A DNA stretch of 35,429 nt from JBGPIK01 sp041484845 (lineage in GTDB: Bacteria; Desulfobacterota; Binatia; UBA9968): positions 1 through 35,429 of the forward strand of contig JBGPIK010000017.1 of NCBI GenBank assembly GCA_041484845.1, read 5' to 3'. A program made the position numbers and the translations under genes. Shown piece by piece: positions 16,463 to 22,548 of this stretch. Position 1 is the first letter of the stretch. Each line of letters opens with the position of its first letter. The notes under the pieces were generated by a model. The model had not been told where the DNA came from, ran no database searches, and saw nothing but the letters and a program-made list of their open reading frames with translations.

Positions 16463-16485
16463 ATCATCACGGCGTGCAAAATTTG
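16463..16485 (-). promoter_or_regulatory. -10-like element and small palindrome upstream of gyrB
   Basis: On the minus strand GATGAT (16468-16463) ends six bases before the gyrB ATG, where a leaderless promoter would place it. The match to TATAAT is only four of six and the -35 is unclear. A hyphenated palindrome GCAAA-T-TTTGC covers 16475-16485. The rest of the 16457-16719 spacer, which separates divergent gyrB and the cobS-like gene, shows nothing further that I can support. Confidence 0.2.
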
Positions 16486-16719
16486 CTTGTAAATTTCTGA
16501 GGTTAGATTGACTTTTAAACCTACAAAACTGTACCGGAATCGAGCCCGAAAGTAAAGCGTCGGACAGCCTTTAAATTGGCGTATTGCGGAGCACCTTAGG
16601 CCGCGGTTTTGGCCTGCAGAGCACCCTTTAGCCACGCGCCGACGCCCCATGCGAGTGAGCCTATCGTATCCGTCACAAGCCATGTTGACAGATCTTTCCC
16701 CGTGAGCGAAAAGAAAGCC

Positions 16720-17430
16720 ATGAAAAGCATCTTGGCCGCCCTGCAATTTCTCACAATCGCGCGCCGCTACCGAAGAGTGGAACTGAGCGCCCCCGACATA
16801 GGTTCGGGCATATTTTATTTTCCGCTTGTGGGTTTCGCTTTAGGTCTGATCTTGGCCGGGTTGAATTACTTGCTGGAGCCTTATCTCGAATCCGAAATTC
16901 TTGGCGCGGTTCATGTCACTATTCTGATCCTCATGACGGGAGCGGTTCATCTGGAGGAAACGCAAAAGACATTCGATCGGCTTTCGATTCGCTCCCAACC
17001 CGCGCACGCGTCCGACGGTTCCCTGGGCATCTATGGTTTACTCGCGCTGCTGTTGATTGTCCTATTCAAGATTCGCGCTATCGAAGTGATCGGTGAAACC
17101 CGTTCACTTACGCTCTTGATCACTCCCGCATTGGCGCGTTGGGCACCGATTATGTTAGTTTACGGCAGCAGCCCGGCAGCCAATGATTCCGCTTGCATCG
17201 CCGAGCAGGTAAGAAGCTGGCAGCTCGTTGCGGCGACGGCGCTGATGCTGGCCGTCGCCGGTTATTTCGTAGGTATTGCGGGCCTCTGGGTCGGACTTAG
17301 CCTCTCGCTTCTCGCGCTCTTCAGCCGCATATATGTCCATCGACGTAGCGGCGGTTTTTGTCAAGATGATTTGGGCCCGCTTATCGAGCTGAGTGAAAGC
17401 TTGAGTTTTGTTCTTTTTGCCTCCCTGTAG
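16720..17430 (+). CDS. CobS-like (cobalamin-5'-phosphate synthase family) membrane protein with altered active-site motif
   Basis: A 236-residue polytopic membrane protein that matches the layout of adenosylcobinamide-GDP ribazoletransferase, which joins the lower ligand to the corrin ring. It opens MKSILAALQFLTIARR, continues GIFYFPLVGFALGLILAGL, and has LGIYGLLALLLIVLFKI, LLITPALARWAPIML and the terminal RRSGGFCQDDLGPLIEL. The canonical metal-binding motif HLDGxADTxDG instead reads HLEETQKTFDRL, and the GD of GGxTGD is QD. I see no frameshift, so this is a substitution of catalytic positions, not a sequencing break. It may be inactive or altered in function. The ATG at 16720 gives the family-typical start, with no strong Shine-Dalgarno sequence. 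No B12 riboswitch precedes it. Confidence 0.65.
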   Translation: MKSILAALQFLTIARRYRRVELSAPDIGSGIFYFPLVGFALGLILAGLNYLLEPYLESEILGAVHVTILILMTGAVHLEETQKTFDRLSIRSQPAHASDGSLGIYGLLALLLIVLFKIRAIEVIGETRSLTLLITPALARWAPIMLVYGSSPAANDSACIAEQVRSWQLVAATALMLAVAGYFVGIAGLWVGLSLSLLALFSRIYVHRRSGGFCQDDLGPLIELSESLSFVLFASL

Positions 17431-17450
17431 CCTGCAGCGGTTTGCAACGC

Positions 17451-18077
17451 ATGAATTTGTTTCACCCTCTCTCACCGGTCGTTCCCGTCTTTCCGCTCGT
17501 CGGCACCGGCTTTGCTTTTGCCCATTGGAAAAAGATCAGTCTTGCATCAGTGACCGAGATCAGCGTTTACCTCGGAACTCCGTCTCTTGTTTTTACCTCG
17601 CTTGCGAGTAGACCTCTTTTTGCCGGCGACATTGTGGTTCTATTTTCGTGCTTGCTGCTCATTTTCGTCGGCGTGGGTTTATTGTTAGGTGTTTATTTCT
17701 TCTTGTTTCGTTTCCGCTCCGGCGGCTTTGCTTTGCCAACATTGTTTATGAATGCGGGCAACATGGGCCTCCCCTTGGTTTTGTTGGCCTTCGGTCAGGC
17801 CGGCATGTAACGGGCGACTTTGCTTTTTGTAATGGTCACTTTTCTCCAATACTCTCTCGGAATTTATATTCTGAACGGTCACGGCCGTGAATCTGATCGG
17901 CGTTGCAGGCCTCAATCGCCAAGTCCTGATCCTTTATAGTTCTCTTCCCGCCGCCGTGATCAATGTCATGCTCACCGAAAAATACCGTCAAGACCCGGAG
18001 CTCGCCGCCTCTATTGTCGTGCTTAGCACGGCATTTCCGTTGTGACGATTCCGTTGGTCTTCTGGCTGATCCTATAG
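17451..18077 (+). pseudogene. Decayed AEC-family (auxin efflux carrier-like) permease
   Basis: The first 120 codons read as an AEC permease: transmembrane segments, GTPSLVFTSLAS, and the signature FMNAGNMGLPLVLLAFGQAGM. The frame then stops at TAA (17808-17810), continues in the same frame (RATLLFVMVTFLQYSLGIYIL), and resumes in another frame at about 17886 with the family's C-terminal part (LYSSLPAAVINVMLTEKYR, LAASIVVLSTAFPL). A second frameshift near 18040 gives VTIPLVFWLIL and a stop at 18075-18077. About 80-100 internal residues are missing compared with a normal AEC protein of roughly 300. It therefore carries one nonsense change, one deletion with frameshift and one further frameshift. 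Confidence 0.75.
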
Positions 18078-18144
18078 GATCGCAGATTTTTCGCGCGCGG
18101 GACCTAGTGCAAAAGATAAGTAACGGCGTTGCGAAAAAAGCATC

Positions 18145-18173
18145 TTGACAGGTTATTCTTCTCGGGCTAGTGT
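18145..18173 (+). promoter_or_regulatory. Promoter upstream of cobalamin riboswitch 1
   Basis: A perfect TTGACA (18145-18150) is followed after 17 bases by TAGTGT (18168-18173). The predicted start near 18180 falls just upstream of the aptamer P1 strand at 18192, which supports the pairing. Confidence 0.5.
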
Positions 18174-18191
18174 CCGCGTAGTAGTTTACGG

Positions 18192-18352
18192 CTCTAGTGC
18201 CCAGGGAAGTCCGGTGTAAATCCGGCGCGGTCCCGCCACTGTAATTGGGTGCTCAACCGCAATTCAAGCCACTGTCCTAGCAGACGGGAAGGCTGCGGTT
18301 GATGGAAGCTAAAACGTGCTTCCAACCCACAAGCCAGGAAACCTGACTAGAG
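18192..18352 (+). promoter_or_regulatory. Cobalamin riboswitch 1 (upstream of tonB)
   Basis: The aptamer shows the conserved core GGGAAGTCCGGTGTAAATCC, then GCGGTCCCGCCACTGTAA, a GACGGGAAGGC segment, a side hairpin (GGAAGC...GCTTCC) and the B12 box AGCCAGGAAACCTGAC. P1 is a perfect 7-bp helix, CTCTAGT (18192-18198) with ACTAGAG (18346-18352). Eight consecutive U residues (18353-18360) follow the P1 3' strand directly. The likely output is transcription termination when adenosylcobalamin or another corrinoid stabilises the aptamer; that part is inference. Confidence 0.93.
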
Positions 18353-18364
18353 TTTTTTTTAACC

Positions 18365-18422
18365 GGCCTCTCCGGAAGAGAGAGAAAGGTTCCGCAATCT
18401 TTCCCGACATCACCAAGAGGCC
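18365..18422 (+). promoter_or_regulatory. Leader hairpin between riboswitch 1 and tonB
   Basis: GGCCTCT (18365-18371) is perfectly complementary to AGAGGCC (18416-18422), with a smaller hairpin CTCTC...GAGAG inside the loop. The 3' arm overlaps AAGAGG, the only purine-rich stretch before the tonB ATG at 18436, although it is 14-15 bases away. It could be part of the expression platform. Confidence 0.3.
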
Positions 18423-18435
18423 GCTGATTGATTTT

Positions 18436-19263
18436 ATGAAGCTGGCCTCATTCCTCGCGTTATCGGCGGCATTGCACGCAGTCGCGTTTTTCTATCCTGG
18501 CCCTTTCATGCCGTACCCTCACGAGCAATTCATCCCTGTTACCATCATAAGTCTCGACGATTCCCTAGGCGGTTTCGGCCGAGCGGGCGAAGCTAAAACG
18601 AGTGGAATTTCAAAGGCCACAGCGCAAACGTTGGGAAAGAAAAATGGCGCTGCGAGTTTTTATCCAAGCGCAACGAGCCACCTCGGCAGGTTTGACGAAA
18701 ACGCTGTCAGCGCCGGCGTGGAGCCGCCCCGTTGGGCCACACAACCAGCAACCGCGCAGTTGGGCGAGCCGGTCCTACAGCCCGCGCCGGTGGAATACCC
18801 ACCCGCTTCCGACGAGGCCGGCCCAACCGGCGCCAAGGTAGCGTTGGTATCATTGGCAGGCACCGCTAGCGCTGGTTCAGCGGGGAGCGGTTTGGGCGGC
18901 GGACAGGGCCAAGGATCGAGCGGCGCTGGTCAAGGTACCGGGGCCGGCGGCGGCGGTGGATTCTCACGCAGCGATTCTCGCCTCACCCAAGCGCGCTATC
19001 GGGAAACGCCTAAACCTTTGTATCCCGAGCGCGCGCGCAAAGAGGGTCAACAGGGGCGAGTTCTGCTTCGCGTCCTGGTGGATCAGGAAGGAAGATCAAA
19101 ATCGGTGCAAGTGAGCGGCAGCTCGGGCAGCGCAACACTAGACCGCGCCGCCGCCGAAGCCATCAAGCTCTGGCGTTTTTCACCAGCGCGTTATGGCGAT
19201 AAGCCGGTGGAGAGCTGGGTGCGCATTCCAGTTGATTTTCGTCTAACCGACGTTGGCGATTAA
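18436..19263 (+). CDS. tonB: TonB-family energy transducer
   Basis: A 275-residue protein that couples the inner-membrane proton gradient to outer-membrane receptors. A single N-terminal transmembrane helix lies at about residues 4-20 (ASFLALSAALHAVAFFY). A periplasmic linker follows; unlike classical TonB it is Gly/Ser-rich, not a Pro-Lys/Pro-Glu repeat, around residues 145-175 (GSGLGGGQGQGSSGAGQG). The C-terminal TonB fold follows: KPLYPERARKEGQQGRVLLR, then a strand, then AAAEAIKLWRFSPARY and IPVDFRL. ExbB and ExbD are not nearby. The ATG at 18436 is preferred because starts further upstream fall inside the riboswitch. The B12 riboswitch and adjacent btuB indicate dedication to corrinoid uptake. 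Confidence 0.87.
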   Translation: MKLASFLALSAALHAVAFFYPGPFMPYPHEQFIPVTIISLDDSLGGFGRAGEAKTSGISKATAQTLGKKNGAASFYPSATSHLGRFDENAVSAGVEPPRWATQPATAQLGEPVLQPAPVEYPPASDEAGPTGAKVALVSLAGTASAGSAGSGLGGGQGQGSSGAGQGTGAGGGGGFSRSDSRLTQARYRETPKPLYPERARKEGQQGRVLLRVLVDQEGRSKSVQVSGSSGSATLDRAAAEAIKLWRFSPARYGDKPVESWVRIPVDFRLTDVGD

Positions 19264-19273
19264 TGACTAGCGA

Positions 19274-19422
19274 GTTGCTGAAAAGGTATGTTTGCAGGCT
19301 GCTCAAAAAGATCTCAGAGGCGAGGCGCGCGAAAAATCGACGAGCAGAGGCGTACTTAGCCAGTACGTTGGAGCGAGGCGATTTCGCGCAACGAAGCATA
19401 TGAGTCTTTTTCAGCAGCCTGC
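19274..19422. repeat. MITE/REP-like long-hairpin repeat between tonB and the btuB leader
   Basis: An approximately 150-base imperfect palindrome. The outer arms are GCTGAAAA (19277-19284) and TTTTCAGC (19408-19415). A second, inner 5' arm CAGGCTGCTCAAAAAGA (from 19295) pairs with TCTTTTTCAGCAGCCTG (19405-19421) with one mismatch. Further in, GCGCGAAAAATCG pairs with CGATTTCGCGC, and GTAC-TTAGCCA-GTAC sits near the centre. There is no open reading frame. From memory, hairpins with GCTGAAAAAG ends are dispersed in many environmental genomes; copy number here cannot be judged from one window. Confidence 0.65.
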
Positions 19423-19458
19423 CAGTCAAAGGAGGGTTTAAAGCAAACATTATCGACT

Positions 19459-19678
19459 GCAGACGGATGCAAGGGAAAGGGGTGAAATTCCCCTGCTGCC
19501 CCGCAACTGTAAAGGGCTACGAAAGCCGCCATAGAGCCACTGCTCAGGAGAATTTCGGATTTCGGATTGGGGATTTCGGATTTAATCCAAAATCGAAAAT
19601 CTAAAATCAGAAATCGCTTCGGATGGGAAGGCGCGGCCAGTAGGTTTGAAGCCCAAGCCAGGAGACCTATCCATCTGC
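19459..19678 (+). promoter_or_regulatory. Cobalamin riboswitch 2 (upstream of btuB), enlarged by an inserted repeat
   Basis: The core reads AAGGGAAAGGGGTGAAATTC, CCCTGCTGCCCCGCAACTGT, then AGCCACTG, GGGAAGGCGCGGCCAGTAGG and the B12 box AGCCAGGAGACCT. P1 forms between GCAGACGGA (19459-19467) and TCCATCTGC (19670-19678) with one mismatch. The segment between AGCCACTG and GGGAAGG holds a 67-base near-palindrome (19550-19616), making the aptamer longer than usual. A hairpin that can mask the btuB ribosome binding site follows, suggesting translational control. No clear promoter is seen between the upstream repeat and the aptamer. Confidence 0.92.
19550..19616. repeat. 67-base near-palindromic GATTT repeat inside riboswitch 2
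   Basis: Two 33-base arms (19550-19582 and 19584-19616) are imperfect inverse complements around a single base. Each arm is built of short GGATTTCG-like units (GATTTCGGATTTCGGATTGG on the left; AATCCAAAATCGAAAATC on the right). Nine or so mismatches are scattered through the stem. The repeat replaces a normally short peripheral region of the aptamer. Confidence 0.75.
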
Positions 19679-19689
19679 CTCAACACTCC

Positions 19690-19709
19690 CCTTTCGCGGG
19701 AAAAGGAGG
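19690..19709 (+). promoter_or_regulatory. Hairpin masking the btuB Shine-Dalgarno sequence
   Basis: CCTTT (19690-19694) can pair with AAAGG (19702-19706) across a seven-base loop. The 3' arm is part of the ribosome binding site AAGGAGG (19703-19709), which sits five bases before the ATG at 19715. It starts just after the riboswitch P1, the expected place for a translational expression platform. The stem is short and should be checked by folding. Confidence 0.4.
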
Positions 19710-19714
19710 CGGGT

Positions 19715-21577
19715 ATGGTATTTATCTTCGTATTGTTGTCATTATTTCTTTGCAGATCTTCGCTGGCCGCGGAGGCAACGCCGGAGCAGACGCTCGCCCC
19801 CGTCATGGTTACAGCCACACGCACCGAATCTTCGCCTCAAGAGGCAACCACTTCGATCTCGGTCATTACCGCCGAAGAAATACGTCAGGAAGGCGCAGTG
19901 ACGATTCTCGATGCGCTGCGCAACGTGCCCGGCCTCGATATAGTGCAGGCAGGCTCTCCGGGAAGCATCGCATCGCTATTTGTCCGGGGCGCCAACTCGA
20001 ATCAGGTTCTCGTGCTTCTGGACGGCATGGAACTGAATAGCGTCACGGCAGGGAGTTTTGATTTTGCCCACCTACTAACGGACAATGTCGAGAGGATCGA
20101 AGTCCTAAGAGGCGCCGGCGGGTCGCTCTATGGTTCCAAAGCCCTGGGGGGCGTGGTCAATATCATTACCCGAAAAGGTAGCGGATCACCGCAAGTCACC
20201 GTGTCGGCGGAGGGCGGCAACGAGAGGACCCACCGGGAGACCGTAGGTGTTTCCGGAAAGTCCGGAGCGCTGGGCTATGCGCTCAGCTCCAGTTACCTGC
20301 GCACCGAGGGATTCACCATTAATGATGGCTATCGCAACGCCTCGGTTTCCGCGCGTCTCGACTATGACGTATTTGAGAATGCGTCGCTGAAGGGCGTGTT
20401 CCTCATGACCGACACGAAATTGGGTCTGGTTAACAATAATAATTTTATCGCTGTGCCGGACCCTGACGCCGGCGAGTCCGATCAGCATTTCACCGGCCAG
20501 CTCGAGTGGCAACAGCACATTTTGCCGGTGTGGGATTACCGCGTCTCCTTCGGAGTCAACCAATCCCACGAACGCTTCAGCGACCCCGATCCGTTGCCGT
20601 TTTCGGCGGCGCGCACATTGATCAAGCCACGCATCCTTACGCCGCAGTTTCAAACCAACTACCGCTTCCCATCCGGGCATCAGCTTACGTTCGGCATTGA
20701 TCTGGATTTTCGACAGGCGGCATTCACCAATAAGGATTCCTTCGGCACCGTCACTGCGTTTCAAAAAACCCAAGACAACCAAGCCGTCTACCTCCAAGAC
20801 CAATGGAAGTTGTTGGACGACCGATTGCTTTTAATCGGCGGAGTTCGCTACGACCATAACGAAAACTTCGGCTCCCACTGGAGTCCATCGGCTTCCGCCG
20901 GCTATTATTTTCAACAGACCGGAACTCGGTTGAAAACCAGTTATGCGACCAGCTTTAGGGCGCCGACTTTTGACGATCTGTTCTTTCCCGGGTTCAGCAA
21001 TCCAAATCTGCGCCCGGAAGTGAGTTGGGAAACCGATGCGGGAGTCGTGCAAGATTTGTGGCAAGAGCGAATGCAAATCGAAGCAACTTACTTTCACCGG
21101 GACGTTAAAGACCTGATAACGTTTAAAGGCCTGGCGCCCCAGAATGTCGGGCAAGTGATTTTCGACGGCGCGGAGTTGGGTCTGCAGACCAAACTGGGCT
21201 ACGGTTTCACACTCAAAGGAAATTATACTTACGTCAATTTCGACCAGCCGCTTACGCGTCGCCCCAAACACAAAGGCAACGTCATTCTCGATTATCAGAG
21301 TGGACCTTTGAATATTAACTTTAACGCCCATGTCACGGGCCGGCGGCTCGATATCGATCCAATCAACTTTAATACCATCAATACTCCGGGATTCGCCCGC
21401 TTTGATTTGGCAGCTTCCTACACGTTTCCTTGGACCGCGCCGGGCGTCAAGCAGGTGAGATTCTACGGGAAAATCCAAAATCTCGCCGATAAAAGATACC
21501 AAGAGGCAGCCGGCTTCCCCGCGCGCCCGCTCAATTTTTTAATTGGGCTACAAGGTACTTTTGGGAAAACTCCATAA
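19715..21577 (+). CDS. btuB: TonB-dependent outer-membrane corrinoid receptor, BtuB family
   Basis: A 620-residue outer-membrane receptor. A signal peptide (MVFIFVLLSLFLCRSSLAAE) is followed by a TonB box (APVMVTATR, about residues 28-36). The plug domain contains SISVITAEEIRQEGAVTILD, NVPGLDIVQAG, LFVRGANSNQVLVLLDGMEL and VERIEVLRGAGGSLYGSKAL. A beta-barrel of about 22 strands ends in RPLNFLIGLQGTFGKTP. Length matches E. coli BtuB (about 600 residues). The ATG is fixed by AAGGAGG; an in-frame ATG at 19646 lies inside the riboswitch and is rejected. Riboswitch control plus downstream btuFCD, cbiA and cbiP make corrinoids the likely substrate. Confidence 0.93.
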   Translation: MVFIFVLLSLFLCRSSLAAEATPEQTLAPVMVTATRTESSPQEATTSISVITAEEIRQEGAVTILDALRNVPGLDIVQAGSPGSIASLFVRGANSNQVLVLLDGMELNSVTAGSFDFAHLLTDNVERIEVLRGAGGSLYGSKALGGVVNIITRKGSGSPQVTVSAEGGNERTHRETVGVSGKSGALGYALSSSYLRTEGFTINDGYRNASVSARLDYDVFENASLKGVFLMTDTKLGLVNNNNFIAVPDPDAGESDQHFTGQLEWQQHILPVWDYRVSFGVNQSHERFSDPDPLPFSAARTLIKPRILTPQFQTNYRFPSGHQLTFGIDLDFRQAAFTNKDSFGTVTAFQKTQDNQAVYLQDQWKLLDDRLLLIGGVRYDHNENFGSHWSPSASAGYYFQQTGTRLKTSYATSFRAPTFDDLFFPGFSNPNLRPEVSWETDAGVVQDLWQERMQIEATYFHRDVKDLITFKGLAPQNVGQVIFDGAELGLQTKLGYGFTLKGNYTYVNFDQPLTRRPKHKGNVILDYQSGPLNINFNAHVTGRRLDIDPINFNTINTPGFARFDLAASYTFPWTAPGVKQVRFYGKIQNLADKRYQEAAGFPARPLNFLIGLQGTFGKTP

Positions 21578-21593
21578 TTTTTGGTAAATCCGA

Positions 21594-22469
21594 ATGAGCA
21601 AGAACTTACCTCTCCAACTCGGAGAATTCATATCCCAACCACGGCGCATCGTCTGTCTCACCGAGGAGACTGTCGAGCTCTTGTATCTTTTGGGTGAGCA
21701 CGAGCGGATCGTAGGCGTGTCGGGATTCGCCTGTCGCCCAAAGGAGGCGCGCCAAAAGCCGCGGGTCTCAGCTTTCACATCCGCCAAGATCGATAAAATT
21801 CTCGAACTCCGACCCGATCTTGTCATCGGCTTCTCAAATCTCCAGGCGGAAATCGCGCGCGACCTGATTCGCGCCGGCGTCAATACGCTGGTGTTCAATC
21901 AGCGGTCGGTGGTGGAAATTTTTGAAATGATCCTGACTCTGGCCCGCATCGTCGCCGCGGAAAAAGCCGGTTTAAAACTGATTAAAGAGCTTCGGGGCGG
22001 GCTGGAGCATGTCGCCGAATCGGCGCGCCGTTTTCCGCGCCGGCCGCGCGTGTTTTTCGAAGAGTGGATGGAGCCGCTCATTGGCGGAATCCGCTGGGTG
22101 GAAGAACTTATAGAGATAGCCGGCGGCGAGCCCGTTTTCCCGGCGCTTCGGCATGAGCACGATGCCGCCCGGCGCATCGTGAATTCGCACGATGTCGTCA
22201 CCGCGGCACCTGACGTCGTCATCGCTTCCTGGTGCGGGCGGAAAGTGAACAAGGATGTAATTCGTGCGCGTCCTGGCTGGGAGACGATTCCAGCCGTGCG
22301 CGACGGCCACCTCTATGAAGTGAAGTCCACTTACATTTTGCAGCCCGGTCCGGCGGCTTTGACGGAAGGCCTGCTCCAGCTCCATACCATATTGACCTGC
22401 GTTGCCGGCGTAGATCTGCGGGACGAGCTGCGCCCCGCTGAGCGGACTGACCCGGATCTCAAATTGTGA
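21594..22469 (+). CDS. BtuF-like corrinoid-binding protein lacking a signal peptide
   Basis: A 291-residue protein of the periplasmic-binding fold used for B12 and siderophores (COG0614/PF01497). It opens directly with ISQPRRIVCLTEETVELLYLLGEHERIVGVSGF, then ELRPDLVIGFSNLQAEIARDL, LTLARIVAAEKAG, EEWMEPLIGGIRWVEELIEIAGGEPVF, and the terminal AVRDGHLYEVKSTYILQPGPAAL. There is no hydrophobic leader, and an in-frame TAA at 21585-21587 rules out an upstream extension, so the protein should remain in the cytoplasm. A second BtuF paralogue with a leader follows. It sits 16 bases after btuB. It may be a cytoplasmic corrinoid carrier or sensor, or a periplasmic component that lost its leader. Confidence 0.85.
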   Translation: MSKNLPLQLGEFISQPRRIVCLTEETVELLYLLGEHERIVGVSGFACRPKEARQKPRVSAFTSAKIDKILELRPDLVIGFSNLQAEIARDLIRAGVNTLVFNQRSVVEIFEMILTLARIVAAEKAGLKLIKELRGGLEHVAESARRFPRRPRVFFEEWMEPLIGGIRWVEELIEIAGGEPVFPALRHEHDAARRIVNSHDVVTAAPDVVIASWCGRKVNKDVIRARPGWETIPAVRDGHLYEVKSTYILQPGPAALTEGLLQLHTILTCVAGVDLRDELRPAERTDPDLKL

Positions 22470-22548
22470 CCGGCGACGAATCAGTGGCGTGGAGAAACAA
22501 GCCTTGATAATTTTAGTAACTGCCTCGAACGTCCTCCACGAAGATTCC

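Noticed and set aside
16685..16713. TTGACA as a promoter for the CobS-like gene
   Set aside because: No acceptable -10 is found 16-18 bases downstream.
16457..16719. Possible cobalamin riboswitch ahead of the CobS-like gene
   Set aside because: There is no B12 box and no GCCACTG core in this spacer.
18316..18435. An upstream ATG that would lengthen TonB by 40 residues
   Set aside because: It lies inside the riboswitch aptamer next to the B12 box, and the encoded segment has no membrane or signal features; the helix begins at 18436.
19646..19714. An upstream ATG that would lengthen BtuB by 23 residues
   Set aside because: It falls inside the riboswitch and hides the signal peptide; AAGGAGG correctly precedes the ATG at 19715.
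20186..20803. A 205-codon open frame antisense to btuB, and similar long antisense frames in gyrB, gyrA, cbiA and proS
   Set aside because: All are shadows of well-supported genes on the other strand, without ribosome binding sites or recognisable domains.
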